Part shown: piece after piece, positions 1 through 8,190 of the stretch
Numbering within the stretch: the first letter of the stretch is position 1
Layout of the letters: every line of letters begins with the position of its first letter
Source of the DNA: Mayfieldus sp963781495
GTDB taxonomy: Bacteria > Actinomycetota > Thermoleophilia > Solirubrobacterales > 70-9
Reading direction: 5' to 3'
NCBI GenBank assembly: GCA_963781495.1
Contig: CAWAFX010000004.1
Location: 248,001-312,000, forward strand
Length of the DNA stretch: 64,000 nt
Made by a program: the position numbers and the translations under genes
Notes under the pieces: generated by a model
What the model was told of the DNA's origin: nothing
Database searches by the model: none
What the model saw: only the letters and a program-made list of their open reading frames with translations

Positions 1-1293
1 CGCGGCACGGCGGTCCGGCTCGACGCGATACTCGCCGGTCTCGATCCCGGCGACGATCTCGGCAATGATCGCGTCGGGGTCCTCGGAGCGCGGGTTGTCC
101 GAGGTGACGATCGCGAGGTTGGAGAGCCGGGCGGCGATCGCGCCCATCCGTGGGCGCTTGTCGCGGTCGCGGTCGCCGCCGGCGCCGAATACGGAGATCA
201 GCCGTCCGTCGGTCAGCGGCCGGGCCGCCCGCAGGACGTTCTCCAGCGCCTCCGGGGTGTGCGCGTAGTCGACCAGGACCGCGAACGGCTGGCCCTCCTG
301 GACGGGCTCGAAGCGGCCCGGCACGCCGGGGGCCATCGCCAGCGCTCCGGCAGCGTCGGCGGCTGAGACGCCGAGGGCGTGCGCGGCGGCGATCGCACCG
401 AGCGCGTTGGCGACGTTGAAGGCTCCCGGCAGCCCGGTTCGTACCTCGACGATCCCCTCCGGCCCCTCGACCCCGAAGCTCGTCCCGACCGCGTCGGAGC
501 GCACACCGGTCGCGCGGAAGGTCGCCTCGGCGCCCAACGCCGAGAACGAGATCGCCGCCTCGGTGTCGGCGATCAGGCGCTGCCCATAGGGGTCGTCGGC
601 GTTGATCACCGAGCTGCCCGGGCCAGCCTCGAACAGCACCCGCTTGGCGGCGAAGTAGTCCTCCATGTCGGCGTGGAAGTCGAGGTGGTCCTGGCTGAGG
701 TTGGTGAAGACCGCGGTGTCGAAGTGGATCGCGTCGGCGCGGTGCAGGACCAGGGCATGCGAGGAGACCTCCATCGCGCAGGCGCGGTCCCCGCTGTCGA
801 CCATGCGCCGGAAGGTCGCCTGGAGGTCGATCGCCTCAGGTGTGGTGCGGACGACCTCCTCCTCGGCGCCGCCGACGACCTGCTTGACCGTGCCCAGCAG
901 GCCGCACTGGCGGCCGGCGGCCTCGAGGATTTCGCGGACCAGGAAGGCCGTGGTCGTCTTGCCGTTGGTGCCGGTGATCCCGGCCACCTGCAGCTGCGCG
1001 GTCGGGTCCTCCCAGAACCGGGCCGCGATCGGCGCCATCGCGGCGCGGGCGTCGGCGACCCGGACCTGGGCGACGGGGAGATCGAGCTGATCCTCGACGA
1101 CCAGCGCCGCGGCGCCGGCCGCGACCGCGGCGGGGGCGAACTCGTGCCCGTCGCGGGTCTGCCCGCGGACGCAGAAGAACAGCGTCCCCTCGCCTACGCG
1201 GCTGCTGTCGTAGGCGAGATCGGCGATCTCGGTGCCGCCGTCGCCGCTGAGCGCTTCGACCTCGGTGGCTGCGACCAGCTCGCTCAATTGCAC
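1..1293 (-). CDS. murE: UDP-N-acetylmuramoyl-tripeptide synthetase (MurE), 3' end cut by window
   Basis: Cytoplasmic Mur ligase that adds the third residue of the peptidoglycan stem peptide using ATP. I read the frame from a GTG at 1293; the ATP-binding motif GTNGKTTT lies near residue 110 and a DNPR motif, typical of meso-diaminopimelate-specific MurE, lies near residue 400. The reading frame runs to base 1 without a stop, so the extreme C-terminus is outside the window. The start sits 27 bp after the ftsI stop, with no other in-frame ATG, GTG or TTG between, so the two are probably co-transcribed. Specificity for meso-DAP is inferred from the motif only. Confidence 0.93.
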   Translation of the reverse strand, partial: MQLSELVAATEVEALSGDGGTEIADLAYDSSRVGEGTLFFCVRGQTRDGHEFAPAAVAAGAAALVVEDQLDLPVAQVRVADARAAMAPIAARFWEDPTAQLQVAGITGTNGKTTTAFLVREILEAAGRQCGLLGTVKQVVGGAEEEVVRTTPEAIDLQATFRRMVDSGDRACAMEVSSHALVLHRADAIHFDTAVFTNLSQDHLDFHADMEDYFAAKRVLFEAGPGSSVINADDPYGQRLIADTEAAISFSALGAEATFRATGVRSDAVGTSFGVEGPEGIVEVRTGLPGAFNVANALGAIAAAHALGVSAADAAGALAMAPGVPGRFEPVQEGQPFAVLVDYAHTPEALENVLRAARPLTDGRLISVFGAGGDRDRDKRPRMGAIAARLSNLAIVTSDNPRSEDPDAIIAEIVAGIETGEYRVEPDRRAA

Positions 1294-1320
1294 GGCCGAA
1301 TTACAGCAGCGCCAGTGGAG

Positions 1321-2976
1321 CTAGCCCGGGGGGATGCCCAGATAGGGCAAGGCGAAGGAGGCGATCTCGCCGAACGCCGGCGCCGCGACCGAGCCGCCGA
1401 AGTAGTCGGTGCCCTGCGGCTGGTCGATGATTACCGCGACCAGCAGCTTCGGGTCCTGGGCCGGCGCGAAGCCGACGAAGGAGGCGATGAACTTGGTGTC
1501 GGAGTAGCCGCCGTTCTCGGCCACCTGGGCGGTTCCGGTCTTGCCGGCCAGGGTGTATCCGGGGACGCTGACCTCCGAGGCGGTGCCTCCCGGCGCCAGC
1601 ACCCCCTCCAGCATCTGGCGCACCTGGGTCGCGACCTGAGGCTTGATCACCCGGTGCCCGGCGGGCTCTTCGACCGGCTGGCCGTCGACCTGCTGCAGCA
1701 GCTGCGGGCGGCGGAGGATGCCGCCGTTGGCGATCGCCGCGTAGGCGGCCATCATCTGGATCGGCGTCACCGATAGGCCCTGGCCGATCGGCAGGTTGCC
1801 GATCGAGGAACCGGAGTAGTCGGCATAGGAGGGCACGATGCCGCGCTCCTCAGCCGGGTACTGGATACCGGTCGGGTGGCCGAAGCCGAAGCGGCTGACC
1901 CAGTGCGAGAACTTGGTCGCGCCGAGCTTGAGCGCGATCGTCACCGCGCCGACGTTCGACGACTGGGCGAGGATCTGGGCCACCGAGAGATCAACCGGTC
2001 CGCGTGGCTCGGCGTCCTGGATCGTGCGGTCGGCGACATGGATCGTCGGCTCGAGGTGGAAGGTCGAGCCGGGGGTCACGATGTGATCCTCGAGGGCGCC
2101 GGCAACGGTGAAGGCCTTGAAGGTCGAGCCGGGCTCGTAGGTGAAGCCGGTCGCCATGTTCCCGAGATCGCTGGAGCTGGCGCTGCTGAGGTCGTTGAGA
2201 TTGACCGCGGGCCAGTTGGCCATAGCGAGGACCTGGTCGCTCTGCGGGTCCATGACGATCGCGGTCGCGCCCTTGGCCGCGTACTTCTGCCCCACCGCGG
2301 CGACGACCTGTTCGGTCTTGGCCTGGATCGCCGAATCGAGGGTGGTCTGTATGTCCTCGCCGTTGCTGGCCGGCTTGACGGTGTCGAGGCGGATCGGCTC
2401 ACCGCGGGCGTCCTTGACGATCTTCTCCTCGCCGTCGCTGCCGCCGAGCACGCTCTGCTCGCCGGCCTCGAGCCCGCTGAGACCCTGGCCGTCGGTCCCG
2501 ACCGCACCCAGCACCTGGCCCGCGAGGTCGCCTTGAGGGTATGTACGGCGGCTGTCGGGAAGGGTCCCGATCCCGGGCAGGTTCATCCGCTTGACCTTCT
2601 CGGCCGTCGTTACGTCGACCTTGTGGGCGAGATAGGAGAAGCCGCTCTGCGCCGTCAGGCCCTTGAGCAGCTCGTCGCGCGAAAGCTGCAGGACCGGCGC
2701 CAGCCGCAACGCGGTGCGCTCGGGATCCTTGACCTGGTAGGGAGTCGCGTAGATGCTGGCGGCGTCCTCTGAGACGGCCAGCTCCTGGCCGCGGCGGTCG
2801 AGGATCCGTCCCCGCAGCCCAGGGACGGTGACGGTCTCGGTTTGCTGGCTGGTCGCCTCGGAGGCCAGGGCGCCGCCGCGCACGCCCTGCAGCCAGAGGG
2901 CTCGCGCGAGGACGATCGAGAAGCAGAGGAAGAAGGCCGCGAACAGAAGCCCTATCCGCCGGTTGACCAGTCGCAT
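1321..2976 (-). CDS. ftsI: Peptidoglycan transpeptidase FtsI / class B penicillin-binding protein
   Basis: Septal cross-linking enzyme of the divisome, anchored in the membrane with its catalytic domain outside. The 551-residue protein has one N-terminal membrane segment (about residues 8-30), a dimerisation domain, and a transpeptidase domain with all three active-site motifs: GSTFK with Ser284, SSN near 339 and KTGTA near 479. There is no C-terminal PASTA repeat, since the protein ends soon after the transpeptidase fold. An upstream GGGGCGGG stretch is a plausible ribosome site for the ATG at 2976. It lies 21 bp after the FtsL-like gene and 27 bp before murE, the usual dcw order. Confidence 0.95.
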   Translation of the reverse strand: MRLVNRRIGLLFAAFFLCFSIVLARALWLQGVRGGALASEATSQQTETVTVPGLRGRILDRRGQELAVSEDAASIYATPYQVKDPERTALRLAPVLQLSRDELLKGLTAQSGFSYLAHKVDVTTAEKVKRMNLPGIGTLPDSRRTYPQGDLAGQVLGAVGTDGQGLSGLEAGEQSVLGGSDGEEKIVKDARGEPIRLDTVKPASNGEDIQTTLDSAIQAKTEQVVAAVGQKYAAKGATAIVMDPQSDQVLAMANWPAVNLNDLSSASSSDLGNMATGFTYEPGSTFKAFTVAGALEDHIVTPGSTFHLEPTIHVADRTIQDAEPRGPVDLSVAQILAQSSNVGAVTIALKLGATKFSHWVSRFGFGHPTGIQYPAEERGIVPSYADYSGSSIGNLPIGQGLSVTPIQMMAAYAAIANGGILRRPQLLQQVDGQPVEEPAGHRVIKPQVATQVRQMLEGVLAPGGTASEVSVPGYTLAGKTGTAQVAENGGYSDTKFIASFVGFAPAQDPKLLVAVIIDQPQGTDYFGGSVAAPAFGEIASFALPYLGIPPG

Positions 2977-2997
2977 CCCGCCCCTGCCGGTCCTCGC

Positions 2998-3843
2998 CTA
3001 GCCCGCGGCCACGCCGCCGCCCGAGCTGCTCGTGCTCGCGACCGGAGCCGTCGGGGCGCTGGTCGTCGGCGCGGGCGCGGCTGTGGTGGTCGGGGTGGTT
3101 GTCGTCGGGGCGGCGGTCGCGGTCGAGTCGATCGGTGCTGAAGGGGTGGTGGTCGTGGACGTGGTAGTCGGGGCGCTGACCAGGGTGGCGCCGCTGCCGA
3201 AGCCGGCGGCGAGGCGCCGCACCGCCAGGCGAACCGCCGCCTGCGAGGCGTCCCGGTAGCTGATGTCGCGGGGTGTCGGCGCAGTCATGCCGATTCCGGC
3301 GGCGGCGCTTCTGACCTGCGCGCTCGAGAGCCGGTGCGCGAGCCGGGCGCGCAGGGCCGAGTTCTCCTGCTCGAGGATCTGCGCCTGCTGGCCGATCTTG
3401 CCCTGCGAGGCGCCGAGGCTGAGGTTGACGACGTTCAGGGCGACGATCCCGGTCAGCAGCAGGCCGAGGACGACGATCCAGGCCCTGCCCCGGGTCATCC
3501 TCACCATGAGCCCAGAATCCGGCAACCCCCGCATCGCGACCGCGGTCCGCCCCACCGCGAACGGGATCAAATGCCCATTGCTCCGCGCGACGGTCTGCCG
3601 CCTGCGGGCCGACGAAGTCCTCGCTCGTGTTGGCCTGGTGGTGCTGTTGCGCCGGGTGGGACGGCTCTTGGGTCGGGCGGGAGCGGGTGTGGCTCGAACG
3701 CCGTGGCGCCCCGCCCGTGTGGTCTTCGGAGAGCTGCGCCTTTTTGCGGGGCGCGCAGAGTGAGAGGTACGCCCGCTCCCGCCTTTGCGTGTAGGGGCCT
3801 TGCGAACGGGAGCAGCCTTCCTCGCCGGAGCCGCGGCCCCCAT
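2998..3843 (-). CDS. FtsL-like septum protein with long basic N-tail and Thr/Pro-rich C-tail
   Basis: Position between rsmH and ftsI, one membrane segment (about residues 122-142) and a short coiled coil directly after it (about 146-175, with QAQILEQEN) identify a FtsL/DivIC-type bitopic divisome protein. It is unusual in size: 281 residues against roughly 100-120 for typical FtsL. About 100 Arg/Lys/Ala/Ser-rich residues precede the membrane segment and a Thr/Pro/Ala low-complexity tail of about 55 residues follows. The ATG shares one base with the rsmH stop (TGATG), arguing for translational coupling and for this start, although internal ATGs near residues 104, 113 and 116 could give a shorter form. 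Confidence 0.75.
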   Translation of the reverse strand: MGAAAPARKAAPVRKAPTRKGGSGRTSHSARPAKRRSSPKTTRAGRHGVRATPAPARPKSRPTRRNSTTRPTRARTSSARRRQTVARSNGHLIPFAVGRTAVAMRGLPDSGLMVRMTRGRAWIVVLGLLLTGIVALNVVNLSLGASQGKIGQQAQILEQENSALRARLAHRLSSAQVRSAAAGIGMTAPTPRDISYRDASQAAVRLAVRRLAAGFGSGATLVSAPTTTSTTTTPSAPIDSTATAAPTTTTPTTTAAPAPTTSAPTAPVASTSSSGGGVAAG

Positions 3844-4805
3844 CAGTCGTTGACCCCGATCTTGACCGCCGCCCGCAGATGCGCCGAAGAGGCGCGCGGA
3901 TTGTCGGCCAGCTCGGCCTCCCCGGGCGCCAGCGCCTTGCGGGTGAGAAGCTCGGCCTCCGGCTCGCGGCCGCAGCCGCAGACCGGCAGCTCCGGCGGGC
4001 AGATGCAGCCCTTGGCGCGGTCGGCGAGGAAGCGCTTCACACGCCGGTCCTCGAGCGAGTGGAAGGAGATCGCGGCCAGCCGCCCTTCGACTCCGAGCAG
4101 GTCCCAGGCGAGCGGCAGCGCCTCGTCGAGCGAGCCGAGCTCGTCGTTGACGGCGATCCGGATCGCCTGAAAGCTGCGCTTGGCCGGGTGACCGCCGCCG
4201 AAGCGGGCCTTTGGGGGCATCCCGGCCTTGATCGCGGCGACCAGCTCTGAGGTGGTCTCGATCGGCCGCCGGCGCACGATCGCGCGGGCGATCCCGTTCG
4301 CGTGCCGCTCCTCGCCGTAGCTGCGCAGCACCTCGGCGATCCTTGCGACAGGCCACTCGTTGACCAGATCGCGGGCCGAGAAGTCCTGATCGGGATCCAT
4401 CCTCATGTCGAGCGGCGCGTCGTAGGAGTAGGAGAAGCCGCGTTCCCAGGCGTCGATTTGCATGGAGGAGATGCCGAGGTCGAGATAGACCATGTCCGCG
4501 CGGTGGCCTTCGCCGACCAGGGTCCTCAAACCTGCCGCGTAGTCGTCGCGGATGAAGCGGGTCTGACACGGCGCCTCGGCGGCGAAGTCGGCGAAGCGCT
4601 CCTCGGCGACCGGGTCGCGGTCGATGCAGACGAGCGTCCCGGTGGGACCGATCCGCCCGGCGATCAGGCGCGCGTGCCCGCCGTTTCCGAAGGTGCAGTC
4701 GACCGCGAGCTCCCCCGGCTGGGGCGCGAGCAGATCAACGAGCTCGGTGGCGAGGACTGGAAGATGCTCGGTGGGCATGTAGGTAAGGGTGGCCAACTCG
4801 ATCAC
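3843..4805 (-). CDS. rsmH: 16S rRNA (cytosine1402-N4)-methyltransferase RsmH
   Basis: SAM-dependent enzyme that methylates C1402 of 16S rRNA in the small-subunit P site. The N-terminus carries the family pattern HLPVLATELVDLL and the SAM loop CTFGNGGHA; downstream are YLDLGISSMQ and ISFHSLEDRRVK near residue 245, followed by a Cys-rich CICPPELPVCGCG loop. Length (320 residues) is normal. The ATG at 4805 overlaps the mraZ stop as ATGA; a second ATG at 4778 begins at MPTEHLPV and is an equally good start by homology. Confidence 0.96.
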   Translation of the reverse strand: MIELATLTYMPTEHLPVLATELVDLLAPQPGELAVDCTFGNGGHARLIAGRIGPTGTLVCIDRDPVAEERFADFAAEAPCQTRFIRDDYAAGLRTLVGEGHRADMVYLDLGISSMQIDAWERGFSYSYDAPLDMRMDPDQDFSARDLVNEWPVARIAEVLRSYGEERHANGIARAIVRRRPIETTSELVAAIKAGMPPKARFGGGHPAKRSFQAIRIAVNDELGSLDEALPLAWDLLGVEGRLAAISFHSLEDRRVKRFLADRAKGCICPPELPVCGCGREPEAELLTRKALAPGEAELADNPRASSAHLRAAVKIGVND

Positions 4806-5245
4806 GTTCGGTCGCCGGTGTCGGCGAGGCTCTCGGCGATCTCCACCGCGGCGGCGTCGAGCTCGGCCTCGTGCTTCGCCCAGGCCTCGGCGTTCCAGAT
4901 CTCGAGGTTGTCGCCGGCGCCGACGATCACGCAGTTGCCCTGCAGGTCCGCGTGGTCGATCAGCGGCTTCGGCAGCCGCACCCTTCCCGCCGAATCGAGC
5001 TTCTCGTCGTAAGAGCCGCCGTGAAAGCGGCGCCGCATCTTTCGCGCGTCGGCGCTGAAGGGGCTGTGCGGGGCGAGATAGGTGTCCGAGACGCGCTCGA
5101 AGGCGTCCGAGGTGTAGAGATCGACGCAGGGGTCCAGGCCCTTGGAGAGAACCACTCCATCAGCGAGAGCGGAGCGAAACCGAGCCGGGACCGTGAGGCG
5201 ATCCTTGGAGTCAAGGCTGTGCTCGTAGAGGCCCCGGAATGCCAC
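4802..5245 (-). CDS. mraZ: Transcriptional regulator MraZ
   Basis: DNA-binding AbrB-fold protein that represses its own dcw operon. I chose the GTG at 5245 (product starts MAFRGLYEHSLDSKDRLTVP) because the family begins with this motif and a GAAAGGA ribosome site lies about 9 bases upstream; the longer reading frame to 5320 would run through the leader hairpin. Two SpoVT/AbrB-like halves are visible: the first with DSKDRLTVP, the second with LDSAGRVRLPKPL. Its 147 residues match the family. Its target boxes are visible just upstream at 5347-5370. Confidence 0.94.
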   Translation of the reverse strand: MAFRGLYEHSLDSKDRLTVPARFRSALADGVVLSKGLDPCVDLYTSDAFERVSDTYLAPHSPFSADARKMRRRFHGGSYDEKLDSAGRVRLPKPLIDHADLQGNCVIVGAGDNLEIWNAEAWAKHEAELDAAAVEIAESLADTGDRT

Positions 5246-5285
5246 CCCGTAAGTCCTTTCTCTGTAGCGCGGGCGGAGAAGACTT

Positions 5286-5328
5286 GGACCGAGGTGGTGA
5301 GGTGGGAGGAGCCTCACCACCCCGGTCC
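5286..5328 (-). other. Strong hairpin in the mraZ mRNA leader
   Basis: A perfect 10-bp inverted repeat (5293-5302 with 5312-5321, nine-base loop) is extended across a 2x2 mismatch by five more pairs (5286-5290 with 5324-5328). It falls between the predicted mraZ transcription start (about 5343) and the start codon. No T-run follows it on the minus strand, so a simple intrinsic terminator is unlikely; it may act as an mRNA-stability or pausing structure. Confidence 0.6.
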
Positions 5329-5345
5329 TTTAGCTTCAACTCGAG

Positions 5346-5378
5346 GCCCACGCTAACCCACAGAGCCCCACTTTGCAA
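5346..5378 (-). promoter_or_regulatory. mraZ/dcw promoter overlapping three MraZ boxes
   Basis: On the minus strand a sigma-70-like promoter TTGCAA (5378-5373), 17-bp spacer, TAGCGT (5355-5350) can be read. Within and just after the spacer are three TGGG boxes at 5370-5367, 5360-5357 and 5350-5347, exactly 10 bp apart. Repeated TGGG boxes with a 10-bp period are the described MraZ operator in other bacteria, so self-repression is inferred. The rest of the 5246-5590 gap holds the mraZ leader hairpin on one side and the promoter of the 5591 gene on the other. Confidence 0.8.
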
Positions 5379-5514
5379 CACACTTCCGGTCGGGGATTCC
5401 AATCGCTACGTCGGACGGAATTGCTACCCGGTCCTCCCAAGCCGCTGATTCGGCTCTGCAAAGCCAGATTCGGCGCCGCACGCTCACCTCGAAGAAGGCC
5501 CGCGAGGAGGCGCT

Positions 5515-5583
5515 TGCTGCAACCCGGCTTGCAGCAGGGGCTCCCGGAGGGAGCGTTTCGGCGGCCCGATCTGGCCGTAGACT
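5515..5583 (+). promoter_or_regulatory. Upstream region of the 5591 gene: two inverted repeats and a -10 for leaderless start
   Basis: A -10-like TAGACT at 5578-5583 is followed by only seven bases before the GTG at 5591, so the transcript would start at or next to the start codon. Upstream are two perfect inverted repeats: TGCTGCAA/TTGCAGCA (5515-5522 and 5529-5536) and GCTCCC/GGGAGC around 5540-5554, which could be operator sites. No convincing -35 was found. Confidence 0.4.
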
Positions 5584-5590
5584 GGCGCCG

Positions 5591-6493
5591 GTGAGCGACC
5601 AGGCACCGCCCGAGACCGCCGGCGAGCCGAAGCTCGACCAGCCGTTCGCGGCCGAGGCCGCGCCCCCGCCGGCGACGGTCGACGACGCCGGCGACCTGCG
5701 CGGCTTTCACTTCCGCCGCTTGATCGCCAAGCGCAGCACCCGGATCTGGATCGGGGTCGGTGTCGTGGCCGGCGCAGCGATCGGCGCCGGCTCGCTGGGG
5801 CTCATATTCGGCCTCTTCGGCGCCGCGGCGGCGCTGGTGATCGGCGTCTTCATCGTCTACTCGAAGGCTGCTTCGGCCTCCGAGCAGGCCTTCTTTGAGA
5901 CCTACGCGGAGCAGCGACAGCTGACCTTCCTTCCTTCCGGCTCGCTGCCCGAAGCGACACCGCTGCTCCGCAAGGGCGACGAGCGCCACACCGACGAGAT
6001 GCTCAGCGGACCGCTGGGCGAAGGGGTCGACGGAACCCTGGCGCTCTACACATACACAGACGTCTACTACGACAAGAACGGTCGCCAGGAGACCGACTAT
6101 CACTTCACGATCGCGATGACCGATATCCCCGAATGTGTGCAGTTCGTACCGCGGCTCTATTGCAACCGCAAGTCAGGCTTTCGCTTCATGGAGGGCATCG
6201 AGGACGCGTTTCGCAGCATGGAGCGGGTCCATCTCGAGAGCGACGCCCTCGAGGACCACTACGAGATCTTCGTCTCCAAGAATCAGGACCAGAACTGGAT
6301 CCACCAGCTCTTCTCCCCCACCTTCATCGTCTGGCTGACCGAAACGGCGCCGGAGAAGTTCGCCTTCGAGCTCGACGACGGTGTGCTCTGCTGCAACGTC
6401 AAGGGCCACAAGAAGGACGCCGCCCACCTCGACGAGCTGGGCGCGACCGCGACCGAAGTCGCGAAGCGGATCCGCGAGGAAACCGCCGAGTAG
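5591..6493 (+). CDS. Hypothetical membrane protein, two adjacent membrane segments
   Basis: I do not recognise the family. After about 55 Pro/Ala-rich cytoplasmic residues there are two closely spaced hydrophobic segments (about residues 55-95) with Gly-rich helices, then about 200 soluble residues with a mixed alpha/beta look, including a segment YHFTIAMTDIPECVQF and several acidic stretches. The hairpin membrane anchor plus large cytoplasmic domain suggests a membrane-tethered soluble domain. It starts with GTG and lies alone, divergent from mraZ and convergent with tadC 12 bp downstream. Its apparent -10 leaves almost no 5' leader. Confidence 0.75.
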   Translation: MSDQAPPETAGEPKLDQPFAAEAAPPPATVDDAGDLRGFHFRRLIAKRSTRIWIGVGVVAGAAIGAGSLGLIFGLFGAAAALVIGVFIVYSKAASASEQAFFETYAEQRQLTFLPSGSLPEATPLLRKGDERHTDEMLSGPLGEGVDGTLALYTYTDVYYDKNGRQETDYHFTIAMTDIPECVQFVPRLYCNRKSGFRFMEGIEDAFRSMERVHLESDALEDHYEIFVSKNQDQNWIHQLFSPTFIVWLTETAPEKFAFELDDGVLCCNVKGHKKDAAHLDELGATATEVAKRIREETAE

Positions 6494-6505
6494 CGAGCCC
6501 TGGGG

Positions 6506-7342
6506 CTAGAAGCCGCGCAGCAGGACGTCGGAGTTGGCGATCAGCCCGGCGGCGATGATCAGCAGCACCGAGGGGACGAGCACCAGGGCGACGACCAGCT
6601 GGATCTTCGGCGCCGCCCGCGCCGCGCGCTCCTGGACCGCGCGGCGCTGGTCGACCCGCAGCGCGCTCGCCTGCCGGCGCAGCTGCTCGGCCAGCGGCGA
6701 GCCGTAGCGGCGCGAACGCTCGATAGTCGCCACCAGCGCCGCCAGCTCCGAGCCGCCGACCCGTTCGCGCAGCGCCGCCAGCGCCCGCTCCTGTGGCGTA
6801 CCGGCCGAGATCTCGGCCACCGTGATCGCCAGCTCGACGGCGAGCGGCCCATCCCCCGAAGCGGCGATCTGGGCCAGGCCGCTGGCCGGCCCGCGTCCGC
6901 CCGCGGTGCTGACCGCAAGCAGGTCCAGCGCGTCGGGCAGCCGCGCCACCAGGCGCTCGCGGCGGATCCGGCCGGCGCGCTCGAGGACCGCGTCCGGGGA
7001 CAGAAAGCCGGCGGCCGGCAGGATCGCGAGGATCAGCCAGGCGAGCCGCCCCGGCGCCGCCGGTGCCGCGACCAGCGCGGTCAGGAATCCGAGCGCGGCT
7101 GCGATCCCGCGGGCGATCAGGATCGTGGCCGGTGAGATACGCCCAGCCAGCCCCGCCCGGGCCAGCCGCTCCTCGACCCGCAGCAGAGTCGCCTCCTCGC
7201 TCGCCCAGCGCCCGCTGCGGCGCAGGACCAGCGCCAGTCGGTCGACCCTCTCGGCGACCGCGGGCTGCGAGGCGGCGAGCTCGCGAAAGGCGAAAACGGC
7301 CAGCAGCACCGAGGCGGCGACCAGCAGCCCGGTGAGGGTCAA
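6506..7342 (-). CDS. tadC: Tad pilus inner-membrane platform protein TadC (type II secretion F family)
   Basis: One of two GspF-domain membrane proteins that form the platform for Flp/Tad pilus assembly. The 278-residue protein has an N-terminal membrane segment, a pair of segments near residues 75-115, the GspF helical region (LPDALDLLAVSTAGG, then PAAGL-like turns and SRRYGSPLAEQLR), and a C-terminal membrane segment. It overlaps tadB by 4 bp. It is the last gene of a three-gene cluster; no prepilin, prepilin peptidase or TadZ gene follows. Confidence 0.88.
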   Translation of the reverse strand: MTLTGLLVAASVLLAVFAFRELAASQPAVAERVDRLALVLRRSGRWASEEATLLRVEERLARAGLAGRISPATILIARGIAAALGFLTALVAAPAAPGRLAWLILAILPAAGFLSPDAVLERAGRIRRERLVARLPDALDLLAVSTAGGRGPASGLAQIAASGDGPLAVELAITVAEISAGTPQERALAALRERVGGSELAALVATIERSRRYGSPLAEQLRRQASALRVDQRRAVQERAARAAPKIQLVVALVLVPSVLLIIAAGLIANSDVLLRGF

Positions 7343-8190
7343 CCCACCCTCGCCAGGCGGCGGATCGCGGCGAAGCCGGCCAGCTGCAGTGCGGCGGCAA
7401 GGGTGAGCATCGCCGCGGCGGGAGGCGAGGCAAGCATGCGGGCGAAGAAACCAGGCTCAACCAGCTCGGCGAACAGCGCCGCGCCACTCGGCATCGCGAC
7501 GACCAGCAGCCCGGTGAAGCGGGCCTGGGCGGTCGCAGAGCGCGCGTCCTCGGCGGCGCGATCGCGTTCGGCGGCACCTTCGGCGAAGCGCCGCAGCAGG
7601 CCGGCGAGGTCGCCGCCGGCCAGCTGCTGGCTCAGCAGCGCCCCGGCGAAGGCGTCGACCCGGGCCGAGCGCAGCCTCCCCCTCAACCCGGCCAGCGCTT
7701 CGGCGGTCGGGGCCCCGAGGTCGAGCTCGGCCCCGAGGCGCGCCAGCTCCGCCGCGGCCGCACCGTCGAGCGAAGCGGTCGCGGCGGCGAGCGAAGCCCG
7801 CAGCGAGCGCCCGGCGCTCAGCGAGTCGGCGACCGCCGCTGCGATCTCGGGCAGCGCGCGTTCGAAGCTGCGCCGGTAACGCGACCGCCCGCGGGCGACC
7901 GCCCAGGCCGCAAGCGGGGGTCCGGCGACCGCGAGCGGAAGCCCGAAGCCGGGGCCGGCGACCAGCAGGCCGAGCAGCAGCGCCGTCCCCGTCCCGAGCA
8001 GCGCCAGGCGACGGCGCTCGACCGCCGAGGGTGCGTAGCCCTCGCGCTGAGCGCGAAGCAGCGGCTGCACCGTGCCCCGCAGCCAGCCGGCCAGCGCCGG
8101 GGTGCCGAGCACCGCCTCACGGACCGCCAGGGCGACCAGGCCTCCCGCCGCCGCCCCGAGCAGCAGGGTCAGCGTCCCGGCGCCGCTCAC
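7339..8190 (-). CDS. tadB: Tad pilus inner-membrane platform protein TadB (type II secretion F family)
   Basis: Partner of TadC in the secretion platform. Its 283 residues show an N-terminal hydrophobic segment, two central segments near 60-95, the GspF motif region (ALPEIAAAVADSLSAGRSLR and GALLSQQLAGGDLAGLLRR), and two C-terminal membrane segments. It starts with GTG overlapping the end of tadA by 4 bp and ends overlapping tadC by 4 bp, so all three products are probably made from one message. Ala/Arg-rich composition is typical of the window. Confidence 0.88.
   Translation of the reverse strand: MSGAGTLTLLLGAAAGGLVALAVREAVLGTPALAGWLRGTVQPLLRAQREGYAPSAVERRRLALLGTGTALLLGLLVAGPGFGLPLAVAGPPLAAWAVARGRSRYRRSFERALPEIAAAVADSLSAGRSLRASLAAATASLDGAAAAELARLGAELDLGAPTAEALAGLRGRLRSARVDAFAGALLSQQLAGGDLAGLLRRFAEGAAERDRAAEDARSATAQARFTGLLVVAMPSGAALFAELVEPGFFARMLASPPAAAMLTLAAALQLAGFAAIRRLARVG

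Noticed and set aside
379..1776. 465-residue plus-strand open frame
   Set aside because: Antisense to murE and ftsI, both of which have complete family motifs; high GC keeps the opposite strand open.
3001..3180. Simple-sequence repeat near the FtsL 3' end
   Set aside because: The GTCG/GGTC-rich stretch simply encodes a Thr/Pro/Ala tail; it is not a regular tandem repeat.
3715..3800. Possible third, degenerate copy of the palindromic repeat in the FtsL basic region (encodes SHSARPAKRRSS, like HSAREDAKRS)
   Set aside because: Only short blocks (TTTTGCG, CGCGC, GAGTG) match and the terminal inverted repeats are absent; could be coincidence of basic low-complexity coding.
3843..4569. Upstream 242-residue extension of the FtsL-like frame
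   Set aside because: It is Arg-rich, lies in another frame of rsmH and has no ribosome site; the coupled TGATG start at 3843 is better.
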